Positions 46,028 through 58,187 of a stretch of 64,000 nucleotides of DNA are shown here, piece after piece; position 1 is the stretch's first letter, and each line of letters begins with the position of its first letter. The position numbers and the translations under genes are program-made. This DNA is from Thuidium tamariscinum (taxonomy: Eukaryota; Streptophyta; Bryopsida; Hypnales; Thuidiaceae), in the NCBI GenBank assembly GCA_947034885.2, contig OX344750.2:34644821-34708820 (forward strand), given 5' to 3'. The notes under the pieces are model-generated. The model worked only from the letters and a program-made list of their open reading frames with translations. It was not told the DNA's origin and searched no databases.

Positions 46028-48853
46028 TGACAACTGCAATTTAATTTGTACAATATATGTTAATTAACAATTAATATTTGCTAGTATATATTCTAGAGTT
46101 TTATGTGGAATTCAATTTTCCTTAATACATATGCAATTTTTACATTTATTAGGGTAAGAAATATGAAAGATAGAATATAATATAAATTTTAGAGCTTTTT
46201 ATATCCATATTAAATTGATAAATTTTTCTTTAAATATTTCAAAGGTGTATCCAGATGAAATTTAGCTACTAGTTTGATGAGGCTAACCTTTAAAAATTCA
46301 TCCCTCAATTTCTATCAATCTAATGGTGCAACCTAGCTTTAGGTTGAGAATTGAATTCAAGATTAATTTTAATTCCTCTTTAGTTTGCTCCAACAATGAT
46401 GATTTCCATCTAAATCTATTCTAATTTTAGTCAATTTTTATCTCAAGCTACCTTCTACAACATTGATCTATTTTCTAAGTTCAAAGTATTTTTAAAACCC
46501 TTGAAGTATATTTTAAATGATTCTACTTCTATCTTATTATATCATAATTATTAATTTGATATTTACTTCTTTGAACCTTTGTTTTTGTTTTTTATTTTCA
46601 AATTTTGAACATTTAAGTTTGTAGACCCTAAAATTGCCTTCTACAAAGATAGAATACTTAAACTTTTGACTTTTCTAGAGAAATTTATAAATAGATGAAG
46701 TTCAGCTACTAGTCAATCCTTGAAACTTCATGCTTGTAAATCATTATTATAATCTTATTGTAGTATCTATTGTAATCTCCCATTTTGCCACTTTGGATTC
46801 ATTCCTTTTTTCTTTTTCTTTTTGTAAAATTAAGTATGGAAAATAGTACAAAAAACCCAAGAAAGAGTGTAAAATCAAAACAAATATGTCACATTATAAT
46901 ATAGTATTTGTTCATGTATTGAGTGTCTTTACCTAAGTAGATCCAAATCCCATTTGTAAATAGGTTGGACACTACAAAATCATGATATTTACAAACTTTT
47001 AATAAAAATATAGAATTGCCCAAAATCGCCCAACCTACCATGTGTGTAACAGAAAATGGCTACATTGATCCAAGATAACTTGGTGAGATACGTAAAATAC
47101 ATTTCAACAGATAGATTTGAAGTTCTTAGTTGAATTCCACAATTCCGTAGAAACACCAATTGTTATCTTGCAAATTGGATATACTCACGAAGGCCCAATG
47201 GAAGAAATTTATGTCTTGAGGATGATGTTCTAAGGTTGAAATCACACTAGGAATTCAACAACAAAGTTGTTTTGCCAAGATTCTTCTTTGTGTGAAGGAC
47301 TTCAGAATCCAATAATTAAAGGAGGTAACAAGATTTATTTCATCATCAACAATTATGTAGAGTAAGAAGATGGTCTTGCACATCTTTTTGATATTTTATG
47401 AGAGGTTCTACAAAAAAAATTTAAAAAAAAATTTATACTTAAAATATGTCTTTCTGGACGATCAACTACTTTTACTTATGATGGAAATTTTTTAAATATT
47501 ACTAAAGTTGTAGTAAAATCTCATTATAAATTAGAATAATTTTTCTTAATTAATGAAATGTTCCAACAAGTTTAAAACATTTTGACAACTAAAGGTGTCC
47601 AAATTGACTAGATTCTCCAATTACCAATGAATTTAAAGACTATAATGGAGTTTGGCTAGTCTTTTATGAGCATACAAAATTGGAATGAGGTCAAGTGGGA
47701 TCTTTGTTTACTCTAACAAACCTAATACAGAGCCTAGGCTAGTAAGTTGGTCCTATATCTCATTGCATTTTCACTTTGAAAAAGGGGGAGGGATTTTTGC
47801 ACAAAAAAATGGCCTTTAAAAAGACAATGAATTAAAAAGAAATTTGGAGTCTTACTTCAACATAAAAAGTGAAAATTAATAATTTTGAATGATAAGACTA
47901 CCACAACAAAATGAGAGAAGGTGGGTGTCCTTGGAAGAGTATTTCAAAGTTCTTTATAGCCATTTTTGGCATTCTAACACCTTAGTTCATTTGTGTGAAC
48001 TTTTTGGCCATTTTGAGCCAAAGTTGCAAATGTATGTTTTTGGAGCATTTCAAGCTCTAATTTTCATTTTTGCATAAGTTCAAAAAGACTTTAGAGTCCC
48101 TTCAATTCTTGCTAACTTGTCTTATGTTTTGTTGAGATTTTTGTGCACTTATTTGGCAATTTTGTTGAAATGTTGTTGATTTTTTAACATTTGTATTAAC
48201 CCTAGAGACCAACCCCCTCTATACCTTAGTGATATTGCTTAAGGGGGCCTCTAGTTCTTGAATTTTACCCATCCCATGCAAGATGACAAAGCTTTGACTT
48301 TGGATTTTGGAGTTATGAAAAATTTGGTGAATTTCCCAAGTATAGCAAAGCTTGACTTCAAGTGTTCAGATTGTTATAGATATTTGGTGATGTTTAGAAA
48401 CACTACAAACCCTTGACTTCCAAATTTTCAAGAAAATTCCATAATAATTGTATATTAGAGTAGATAGTTGAGTTTTACTTTAGCTTACCAAGTTTTACTT
48501 CCAAAATTTTGTTTTGGAAAGCCCAAGTTTAGTGTCTAAAATCCTTAGTACAAAATAGACCAAATAGGCCAAATTATTTTAGGAAAAAATAGTACTATGA
48601 AGAATAGAAGATGAAAAGTCAAACCTTTAGAGTTTAGAATTAAAAACCCAAAAGTTTCTCTTAGTGTTTCAAAAGTATCCAAAAAATTATTGGACAATAA
48701 TGGGATAAAAATTCCAAGTAAATTAGGAGTCTAAAAGTCCAAAATTTAGAGAAGACAAGTCAACAAAGGCCCTAGATTGTTGCCAAATCCAAATTGCAAA
48801 GGCTTTGGGCTGCCAACTTGAACAAATAGGAGAGGCTATCCAATTGAACATAC
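46028..48853. other. Intergenic, no gene seen
   Basis: AT-rich. Blocks such as CAGATGAAATTTAGCTACTAG (46253) and AGATGAAGTTCAGCTACTAG (46684) recur here and elsewhere in the window (11.5, 50.7, 62.3 kb) and may belong to an old dispersed family. No ORF or RNA gene is supported. Confidence 0.45.
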
Positions 48854-48882
48854 AAAGAGGGGGTTGGACTACTCACACCTCA
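48854..48882 (+). repeat. 29-bp direct repeat (copy 1 of 2)
   Basis: AAAGAGGGGGTTGGACTACT followed by CACACCTCA is identical at 49340-49368, 457 bp downstream. The second copy lies inside the TIR element at 49124-49869. Confidence 0.8.
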
Positions 48883-49123
48883 TTATGTGGCATGGCCATG
48901 TCTTCACACCGTGTTACTACTAATTTGGATGTGTTTCACCTATAACAAGTTGTTGCGTGGCATGCACTAGTTATTGCAAGAAGGAGAGCTTGTGATAGTA
49001 GAAGGGCCAGAACTGAACTAGTTGAGTGTTGTTCTTACTAAATTTCAAACTAAACTAAATGTTGTACAAATCTTTTCGTTTGACATTTTGACATACAAAA
49101 CTCTACAAAACAAAGACAAATTT

Positions 49124-49869
49124 GGATGATTGCAAGAAGCACTTGTCCTTTTTTTTGTCCCCTTGACCTTGACTAGGTAGTTTTTTGCTCATAACTTTAG
49201 CATCTTTTGCCTTATCAACTTGAAATTTGGAATGAAGGTGCACACAAAAGTTTTATGTGTTGTGTAATTTTTTTGATTTAAAAAAATTATTTTAATATTT
49301 TTAAACTACCTCCAATTGGTTGTCTACCTTAGCCATTTTAAAGAGGGGGTTGGACTACTCACACCTCAAGAATCCGAATTTGAATCCACAAATTAGACAA
49401 GTTGGAGGTCTACTAATATTTCAAGGATTGACGATGAGTTTTTATGAAAATAGTAAAATGTCTATTGTTCATATGGGGTCAAAGTAACCTTCCTTTGCAC
49501 AAATACTACGAAGAGGGAAAAAAAATTCTAAAGGAATTTTTTGTTGCAATGTGAGCACAATTTTGTTTAGAAAAATGGATTTCTTAAAATATTTTTTTGA
49601 TTTTCTTTTATTATTAAAAATAAAAAGGTCCACAAACCCTTTTTTTGAATTTTTTTGCTCCACGTGGCTTGTGAAGTACTTTATAGTCATCTATAGTATT
49701 GTATAGTACTAAACTGACAGCCCAGATTTGCAGGCGCCCAGAATCGACAATTGAGATTTGTAAGCATACATTTGATGTGATGTATTATCAAGATTACATA
49801 ATACTACCAATACTATGTTCAAAAACAATGTTTTTGAGCCATAAATGTGAAGTGTTTCTTGCAATCACC
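49124..49869. mobile_element. TIR element, relative of the 716-bp element (746 bp)
   Basis: Ends GGATGATTGCAAGAAGCACT and complement GGTGATTGCAAGAAACACTT match the 28169 element. Flanking duplications are not recognisable, so it is older. The internal sequence is largely different, apart from AT-rich patches. Confidence 0.7.
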
Positions 49870-50316
49870 CATCTTAGGAATTAGAAGAGTGAGGTAGAAT
49901 TAGAACAATCTAAGTAGAGAAATAAAGTAGTAGAAGTAAATCAAAAGGAAGAAGAGAGAATAGAATAGAAAAACTTTAAAACTTAGCCTCACTTAAAACT
50001 CTTCAATTTTCACTAAATCAACCAAGAGAAGGATAAAATAGAATTGGAAAACCTTCATAAGCTCTCAATCCCATCAAATTCCAATAAATAGAACTCCCAA
50101 GCACAAGTGAAGAGAATAGAGAGTGTGCTTGGAATTGGAAAGAAAGATTGGAAAGTTGATAGGATTAGTGGAAATCCTTGAGAAAGAATTAGGACCATTA
50201 GAATTTAGACAGAACAATAATTGACTTAAGAAAAGTAGTAGGTTGTCAAAAGTCAAGTAGTATTTGGAACAATATTCAAGGTCAAATTTGGGAATACAGT
50301 ATTGGAGTTAGAATAG

Positions 50317-50325
50317 TATAAAAGG
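50317..50325 (+). promoter_or_regulatory. Candidate TATA box
   Basis: TATAAAAGG is followed by an A/G-rich stretch of about 110 nt with no ATG until 50434. It fits a plant RNA polymerase II core promoter in spacing and sequence. No transcript evidence is available. Confidence 0.35.
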
Positions 50326-50433
50326 AAAAAAAGTAGAAGAAAAAAAAGAAAAAAGAGTAGTGGAAGTCAAATTCAAACTTGTATTCAAACATCATTTTGA
50401 ATCCATGAGCAAAAGTTTTCAAAGTATCAAACC

Positions 50434-50496
50434 ATGGCAAATGCCATCAAATTGAAAAGCATCATTAACAACTTTCAAGATGATGTCCTCCCTGAG
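50434..50496 (+). CDS. Exon-like 21-codon ORF ending at a strong splice donor
   Basis: ATG at 50434 in good context (AACCATGGC) reads MANAIKLKSIINNFQDDVLP plus E, then GAG|GTAAGT, a consensus donor in phase 0. No matching downstream exon was found within 2 kb. It may be the first exon of an unrecognised gene, of an element leader, or chance. Confidence 0.25.
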
Positions 50497-51168
50497 GTAA
50501 GTTGTAATTACTCTCCTTGCTCTTAGTTTTCAAAATTAGCCATTCCAAATTATCAATTGAAGTTCAAATTCAACTCAGAGTATTTAGATCAATTTTCTTC
50601 TAAAATTTAACTTTAGAAGCTTGTAGACTGAGGTTCAAGGTTTCTAAAAACATCTCACACTCTGAATATAGATTTAAAACAAGAAAGCTATGAGTAGATG
50701 AAGCTTAGAGCTAAAATTAGATGAAAATTAGTTAGACCTACAACTTTGGAAAGAATTGAAAGAATTGGAAAGAGGCTATAAATTAGAGTTTGTAAGTCAA
50801 TAAAAAAGTCTAATCCAAATTATAAATTAGAAGAAATCCATGGATGAAGTTTAATGAATCAATTAATAGTCAAACTTTATCTATCAACATTTCATAGAAA
50901 GAAAATCCAGTAACAAGTGCCTTAGCAATTTTAAAAGCTAGAATTAGTATCTACAAGAAAGAGATATGAAATTGCTAAAAATAACAAACTAACAAAAGGT
51001 GTTCTAAGACTTTAAAATAAAAAATTTCTAATCGAGAATATAGGAAAAAGATTAGAGAGGAAAGTTAGCACCATAATTTGATAGAACAAGTTAAGTAGAA
51101 TCCATTAATTCCTTACACATAAGAAAAGACTGAAAAACAAAGAAGAATTAAAAGGATAGAGTTATAGG

Positions 51169-51540
51169 TTAACCCCTAAAGCCGTGAGCTGCATTTTTTG
51201 GCAACATAAGTTTTTTGGGCAACTCACTGGGAGTGGAGTTTTTATTTATTTTTCTTTGAAATTTTTACATAATATGTACCCAAGGAGTAGCTTTAAGGCC
51301 CAATAATTTTCATAACTTTTAACTTTTTGGTTAAAAAGTTATGGCATGATATGTTGTTTTCTTTACTCGGAGGGCAGCCTGGGCAGCTGAAAAAACTTCT
51401 TTAAATTTTATTTTTTTTCAAAAGTGAAATTTCAAATTGATTCTTTAGGTTTTTACAGACATGGGAAGCTTTGTTTCATTCCATTTGAATTAAGGAGTCA
51501 AAAGTTATGAGGAATTTTAGTTTGCGGGGAGGTATGGTTT
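51169..51540 (+). mobile_element. TTAA family A, half-length copy
   Basis: TTAACCCCTAAAGCCGTGAG at the start, GCGGGGAGGTATGGTTT at the end; all intervening blocks match 44536-44912. Confidence 0.8.
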
Positions 51541-52146
51541 AATGGAAATTGTCCATGTGTCTTAAGAGAAAAAAAACAAAAACTCCATGGCATTGCTTTG
51601 TAATGCTTTTACATTTATTATAGAATGGAAATTGTTTTTAGAATATGGAGAGTGCAATGGACTCTTTTTGTTTTGCTTGATGCTTTGGAGTTACATGATG
51701 ACCTTTGAAACTTAATTTCGAACACTTTGTACAACAATTAAGAGAATTTGATTCCTTCAAATCTTATTAAATTACCTTTACTCTAGACTTGAGAATGAAT
51801 AGAAAGTCAAACTATACTTAAATGCAAGAAAAATGATAAGATTAGGTTGACTTACCTTGCATGAATTGCATACACTTGGATTTTTCAATCAAATACATTG
51901 ACTTTTCCTAATAGTGTGTAACTCTAATTTATCAAAGTCATAGTATTTTAAATTAGTGTTGGTTGGAATAATACCAAATTGTACCAATTTACATGAAAAA
52001 TAAAAATTTGAGGTGAAGTTAATTTTCAAATTGTTGCTAATCCCCCACAATCCTACACACATTAGTAGGACAAATTAATGTTGTTTTTCCCCCCAATTAT
52101 TTTTGCCATCTAATAAACATAAGAAAGTTGTACTTCAATTTGCAGT

Positions 52147-52835
52147 TTAACTCCTAAACAACGCCGGTGCCATTTTTTGGTGTTTGGATGACTTTGCGGG
52201 GGCAAAGGAATACCTGAACAATAGTTTTTTCATTCACTTTTTTTTAATGACCTTTCACATTGAGTTGTAAAGAATCTCCAATTGAGTTTTTAGTCTAACT
52301 ACTGTTTGTTTTCATGTGGTTGAGAAGTAATTAGAGAAAACGGATGGCAAAATTTGCCATTTTAGTGTATTTTGAAAAATTGACTGAATCTAAAATTTCT
52401 CCTTGAAAATGACATTTTTTGAGTTTGAGCCCAACTAATGAAATGAAGGTCCCCACCTCTAGTTTCTACTCCAATTGAAATTTTGGAATTTTTTAAAAAT
52501 TTGAATATTTTATTGCATTTTGAACTTTGGCTACAATTTTAATGTCCATTGCATCCTATTTATAGAAGTACACGGAAATTGAGTTTCCACCATTGTTTAT
52601 CACTATAATGTACACACATGGTGAAATTTTCAGATTTTTTGAGATAATTTTCTATTTGATATGATTTTTCTTCACTTTATCTTAAAAAAATTCCAAAAAA
52701 TCAATTTTCCTCCAAAAAAAAATCTAAATTTTTTGTGGAGTATAGAAGACATGTACTTTCATCTCTGAAAAAAAAATTTTAAAAATTCATACATATCTGC
52801 TTCCAAAATGGTAACAAACTGAGTGATTTGCACAC
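52147..52835 (+). repeat. TTAA-ended repeat family B (copy 3)
   Basis: Has the clearest left end of family B, TTAACTCCTAAACAACGCCG, resembling the family A terminus. Its tail CATACATATCTGCTTCCAAA matches copies 1, 2 and 4, but its right TTAA end is missing. Confidence 0.6.
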
Positions 52836-53179
52836 TCCATTTGAACTTCTGCTTGGATGTATACATCATTGACTCTCATTCAGCTGTTCACCTTGACATG
52901 AATGCCCACCCAAAAGAGGATGGAGTTGTTGTCAATGACCAAAATATGACACATTTTCCACTTCTGGTGCTTATGGTGGTAGATCAGTTGTTCCATCAGG
53001 CCTTCCAAAGTGTATAAGGTGGGTTACCCTTATGTGACACTTTTTTTTTTGCCTTTTTTTTGCCTTTAAAAACATGGACCCTATTGAATACTTTTTGCTA
53101 TTGTCCCTAGTTATACTATTAACTTATAGTATGGTCAAATTTTGTATTGTCATGTTTCCAAGTGAAAGGAGGTTTGAAC

Positions 53180-53298
53180 AGGGCTTTATTTTATTGTGTA
53201 AATTTTGCCAGTGTGTCAGTATTCTGACCTATGCTTGTTCGTCCCTCCAAAATCTGGCATGTGCAGTGAGGCAAGCAGGGGTCAATAAAAAAGCCCTG
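53180..53298. mobile_element. hAT-type MITE, CAGGGCTTT family (copy 3), inverted
   Basis: AGGGCTTTATTTT to AAAAAAGCCCTG, in opposite orientation to the 37.5 and 37.9-kb copies. GTTTGAAC is perfectly duplicated on both sides (53172-53179 and 53299-53306), which fixes the 8-bp target size. Confidence 0.88.
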
Positions 53299-53554
53299 GT
53301 TTGAACATATCAAAGAATGAGGTAAGGTAAGGTAGAGGGCTCGAAAACAGTTCGGGCATTAAGAACCGCCCCTATAACTGGTTGTAGAATGGACATGATG
53401 CAGTTTATAAATTGACCTCACGAGTCATTGAATGAAGTGAAGGAAAAAGCATTCTTTGTCGCAAGAGCCAATCATTGTCTTTGCTTTCCCCATTTTTCTT
53501 TAGAATTGCAACTGAACAGTATATGAAGGACCTAGGAACATAAATAGGGACCTA

Positions 53555-53760
53555 GGACACATCTCCTTTGAAAATTCATAAGTAATTCAATAATGTTTCA
53601 AAAAATATGAAACCACTTGGGCTAGATTTTCCATCAATTTTTCTTGGTCTGAAAAATGAGCTAAAAATGTTCCCATCTAAAGAAATACTGTAAAAATGCA
53701 AACCAGCCCTTAGATGAGCGGTTTCTGAGCCTTCTACCATAGACCAGCCTAATTCTATCT
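53555..53760. repeat. Dispersed repeat C (copy 2)
   Basis: TCAAAAAATATGAAACCACT-TGGGCTAGATT is near-identical to TTCAAAAAATATGAAACAAC-TTGGGTTAGAT at 61330. Ends not defined. Confidence 0.5.
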
Positions 53761-54100
53761 GCAACCCATTTCCATCACCCTATATGTGGTCCCATTTCCA
53801 TCCATTCCACTATCCAAATCTGTCCAAAAATGAGCCAATTTTGTATAAAAATCTGACAAAATCATTGCATTTATGCCATTTAGGGTAAGAAAGCTATAGC
53901 TGATTGGTCAACACCTAGATGCTAATAGGGACATAAGAAGGTGGTTATGGGTTGTTATTAGGGCGTTTATGACCCCAGCCATGGGCACTTTTGTGATTTA
54001 GAGCTGAACACTTCAAAAAATCACAGAAATTACAATTTTGAGTAGAAAATTATAATTCCACCTGGGTTGGATTCGTGAAACATGTGCACACCTCTGAAAA
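53761..54100. other. Intergenic, no gene seen
   Basis: Moderately AT-rich, with no ORF or repeat terminus recognised. Confidence 0.5.
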
Positions 54101-54377
54101 ATAAGGTGGGTACACCTAAAATTGCACCTCACCTAAAAGTGCCATCTGTAGTTGCTGTACATTTCTGAATTCCATTATGTCCCGGTTTGGCTGGAGCGCT
54201 TTTAGAAACAGACTTTGAACCTTAATAACTTTTGCATATTGTATCCAAATGCTGCATTTTTTGGTGCATTGGAATGTGCTTTCACTTGCCAAGAAGACTA
54301 TATGAAAATTTGATCAGCCCTGTAATAGTTACTAGGCACAGTCCAAAAAGTGGCAGTTTTAGGTGTACCCACCTTAT
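54101..54377. mobile_element. TATAAGGTAGG-family MITE (copy 3)
   Basis: ATAAGGTGGGTACACCTAAA at the left, TTTAGGTGTACCCACCTTAT at the right, a perfect 20-bp TIR. The body matches copy 1 (CTTTTGCATATTGTATCCAA, TAGTTACTAGGCACAGT). 277 bp, no ORF. A degraded terminus-like piece also lies at about 53015. Confidence 0.88.
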
Positions 54378-54899
54378 GTGTCCCTCCTGAAATTGGCCCC
54401 AAGATAATCAGATTGCAAATCAGGGTGGTAATAGGTTGGTCTACCTTATTTGGATACCATATGCAAAAATTAGGAAGGGTGAAAGTTTTTTGGCAATAGA
54501 AGGTTTTAAAACCATTTCCTCAACACATATATAGGTCAGGTATTGTAATCTTACACCTAGACAATTTTAGCCATTCATATTTTCTTTCAATGTACAACAT
54601 AATTGGTATATTTTGGCAATCGTAATCATCATGGCATCCTTACACACTCCCAATCAAGCTTACCAAATTTCAATCTCTAAGAACCAAAATTTCATTTCTG
54701 GTGAATTTTAAAAGTTAATTTGCATGGCTTTACATAGTATTTTAATGAAAGCAAGTAGTGATGAATTTTTTTAATTTGATTGCATAGTGTGAATCCTATC
54801 ATTGTCACTCAGGCCTCGGATTTTTCTTTTTTTTGCTTGTTGCTCATATTTAGGGTTATTATGGTTAAAAATCAACTAAAAAGAGTGCTCAAAGTAGGA

Positions 54900-56860
54900 T
54901 TGATACAATTCCCGATAATTATGAGGAATTGGTTATAATTATTTTGGAGTACCTTAAAAGACTCCTTAGAGCCAATTTCTATGCCTTATCGGGTGATTAG
55001 ATATGATATTACGCAGTTACTAGGAGATTGCACTAACTAATATTTGGAAGACGAATTAGAATAAAAGCATCAAGACAATCCTTATCGGAATTCTCGAGAA
55101 GGATCTTGGCATAATTGGGCTAATTGAAAACCATGGGATTCTGGTAGTCACCCACAAGCGTCACAGCAAAGCCAAGTGGTGGAGATTCCCTTGTACGGGA
55201 ATGATTCCTCCCTGGAGGAATTAATTCCGCTATAATACGATTTCTACTTTATTTAGACAGTGTGGGTTTTTAGCAAAACTTTGCACTTGTCATTAGGGGG
55301 CTTCTTAAAAGATCCCCTAAAAGTTTTGTGATTTTCTAAATTACGGAAATGACTCCATGGGAAGTCAACCGAGTTTACCGGCAAATGGAAATTCATAAAA
55401 AATTCCACGGTGATGGTAAAATCCCACTAAAAATTGGATAGTATGTTTTAGCATAAATAAGCGCTCTGCCAAATTTCAAGACATTCTAACATCAACAAGT
55501 ACCAGAACCGGCAACAGCAACAAGTTTTAATGGTTTTACTAAAATTCTTGCGAGTTGACCAACGTATGGGGAGTATACGGAGTCCGATTTGAGTCAACTT
55601 AGACTCTTTTCCAACATTCTTGGACCTTCCTAACAACCTTGGCTAGTCAAAACCTTTGGAAAAAATCAATTCCAAAAAATAGATTTTCCACCATTTTTAC
55701 TAGTTCTTAAATGTTAGCTTTTAAGCGCAATTAGGCTCCGGGAGTAAGGGATAGGGGTTCCTTGAGACTAATTTGGGGTCTTCTAAAGCTAATGGCGCTG
55801 TCTGTTTGGCAATCGGGCCATTTCTCCAGAAATTATAGTAGCCACAGCAGTAGCATAGATTTTTAGATCATTAATTTGGTTTTTTCTTTGGTAGTTTAGA
55901 ATGTAACTTGAAGGGGGAGGAGGCCTTGGAAATGTATAAAAGGCCTCCCCCTCCCCTCATTCCACACCTTTATTTCATTTTTCAAAATCTCATTCCATTC
56001 ATCAACCCTCTTACATCTTATTTCATTATCAAATCTCTATTTCATTGACACCCCATTCCACATTACAAGTGACTACCTTGCAAGTTTTTTGTATTCTCCA
56101 AACTCTTGTTCCCTTTGATACACTTGAATTCCATCACATTCTTAAGTTATTTTTGTTGTAAGCCCTTCCAAAGAACTTTGAGGTACCTTTGGAGCACTTA
56201 ATCATTTTGTTAGTGCTCTCATTTTGAAGTTTTGATACCAAAGTTAGTTGATTTAAGTCTTTTGACAAGAGATTCATAGCTTGGATCGGCTTATCGAGGA
56301 TCCCCTTAAGCTTAAACAATTAATGAGGTCCTAGTTATGTCTTAGGAGCTTGGGTAGGATCTAAATTCTTTTTTAGTCTTTGAATAGGTAGACCCCTGGC
56401 AAAATTATTCTAGAATTTGAAGACAACCTTCTAGTACGGCGAAGCTATCGCCAAAATTTTAAGATATTTTGAGTCTTAGCCAAAAATTCTATCAAATCAT
56501 TTCAAAATTTGGGACTAAACCCCCCAAACGGGGAAGCTTCGCTCTTACTTATAACTTTTTCCATGTTTTGTTTTTGATTAAAGGATCCCCATACGGAGAC
56601 CCAAAATTGGCGAGCAACGGCCAAGAAGGAGCTAGATTTACTAAAAATTCAGTTCAGTTTAATCAAACCAGAGCTCTGAAGAAGAGAGGCCAGCAACCAG
56701 ACGAAGGAAGGCCAGCAGCCAGGCCAAACGGCCCAGCAGTCAGATCAAGCCAAGCAGCCAGACCGACTGGTACTGGCAGGTCAGTATCAAAGGCCGATAC
56801 TATAACTGGCCACAGTGCTTGATATCCGTCAACTCGGTTGATCATACCATCTGGATTAAC
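54900..56860 (+). mobile_element. Possible LTR-like fossil (LTR and leader), poorly bounded
   Basis: This GC-richer block has a strong TATA box (TATAAAAGG at 55935), a pyrimidine-rich region after it, and about 640 bp downstream a leader-like stretch CCAAAATTGGCGAGCAACGG that loosely recalls primer-binding regions of plant Ty3-type elements. After it comes an imperfect CCAGCAGCCAG repeat (about 56690-56770). No gag, protease, reverse transcriptase or second LTR is visible in the window, so only a fragment, if any, is present. It could also be an unrelated promoter region. Age appears old. Confidence 0.3.
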
Positions 56861-57652
56861 AAAATCAAAACTTTGGGATGATACCTTAGGGCCCCATTTT
56901 GATTTTTGTTTAATTTTTCTTTTGTGAAAGATCATAAAATAATTTAGATTTCTACAGACTGAGAGAACCTCGATCCCCTAAACCCAAAAGTACTTTTGGA
57001 GAACTGGATAATAGTCAAAATCTACTTATAATTCATTTTATTGAAGGATCAAAAAAGTGAATATTGAATTGGGATTAAAACCAAAGAAGGTAAAAGTAAG
57101 TCAAAACAAGGATTGACACTTAGATAAAAAGAATTTAACTAGGTAAAATTTGATGAACCGGTTAACGGTCAAAATTTACCATAGAAAATTTACATTTATC
57201 TCAAAGTCAAAAGTTGAGGTTTTACTTTTGGAAAGATAAAATCATTCCTTTTAGATTAAACTCAATTCACTTATTCCGGTATTTAGCCAAAATAGTCAAG
57301 ATTAGTTAAAACAAACATTAGTTAAACCACGAAGCAATCAAAGAACAAGTTAAGAATAGAATTGTCTAGAAGATATCTTAGAACGGAAAAAACCCAAGAC
57401 CACTTTGAATTCGATAAAATCATAAAAAGACAAAGAAGGAAGAAGCTTATCAAAAGACTTAGACCCTGATAGAAACTTAAAAGAATAGAAAGTAATCAAA
57501 AATCACTCATTCAATTTTGATAGATAGACCTTTGTTCATCATTTAACACTGCTTAGTTAGAAGAGTGATAGCCAAGTGAGCTAACTTTTAAAGTATAAGG
57601 TTATTTTAACTCAACATTTACGAGTAGACTAATTAGGAGTAGGAATTAGAAA
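56861..57652. other. Intergenic, no gene seen
   Basis: AT- and A-rich on the plus strand. GATGAACCGGTTAACGGTCA at about 57150 is the only GC-richer landmark. No ORF of note. Confidence 0.5.
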
Positions 57653-57761
57653 GATCCATTGCTTGGAACAATTTCTAGTGGGTGCCTAACCTATGTGTAA
57701 TCCAATTACGCCTTCCAAGCAATGGATTACACATAGGTTAGGCACCCACTAGAAATTGTTC
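57653..57761. repeat. Perfect 39-bp inverted repeat with an alternative competing stem
   Basis: 57666-57704 and 57723-57761 are perfectly complementary (start GAACAATTTCTAGTGGGTGC), loop 18 nt. A second stem, 57653-57667 with 57713-57727 (ATCCATTGCTTGGAA with TTCCAAGCAATGGAT), overlaps the first and cannot form with it. The lack of any mismatch means the repeat is recent or kept by conversion. Confidence 0.85.
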
Positions 57762-57823
57762 ATCAAAATAGTAGAACCTAGTTGTGTACACTTTATTCCA
57801 AAGGTGGGAATAAAGCACCCACA

Positions 57824-58187
57824 CATAGGTATGTAGAGAACATCCATATGCACATCTTTCATATGAAAAAAACAATCTATTAAGTAACAATAATATGATC
57901 TATGAAGAAATTGATGTAAGGCATCATGTGACCAAACTTTGTAAAATATCTTTATATTCCAATTAGATTTTGGCAAAATAATTGTACTACCATTTTGAAA
58001 TGTACAAAACTAGTTACCTTGTAAGGTGCAAATAGAAAAATCTAATTTGAATGTAAATATATTTATGTTACAAAAGTTGTCATATGACACCTTACATTGA
58101 TTTCTTCGTAGATCATATTGTTGTTACTTATTGGAAAGTTTTTTTAATATGAAAGATGTGCATATGGACGCTCACTACATACCTATG
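57824..58187. mobile_element. Long fold-back MITE, 364 bp
   Basis: Arms of about 150 bp pair with several mismatches: CATAGGTATGTAG ends both, then CATATGCACATCTTTCATAT and AATATGATCTATGAAGAAAT match their inverse partners at 58080-58165. The centre (about 57975-58035) is unpaired. No ORF; no clear target duplication. Confidence 0.8.

Larger units (their letters stand above)
49870..51168. other. AG-rich region with a promoter-like site, no established gene
   Basis: The plus strand becomes strongly A/G-rich (GAAGAGAGAATAGAATAG and similar) up to about 50370. It contains the TATAAAAGG site and the exon-like ORF listed separately. Downstream sequence to 51168 has no further open exon. Confidence 0.4.

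Noticed and set aside
56469-56822. 117-codon ORF rich in Ala, Arg and Pro
   Set aside because: The composition comes from an imperfect CCAGCAGCCAG repeat; no coding family is recognised.
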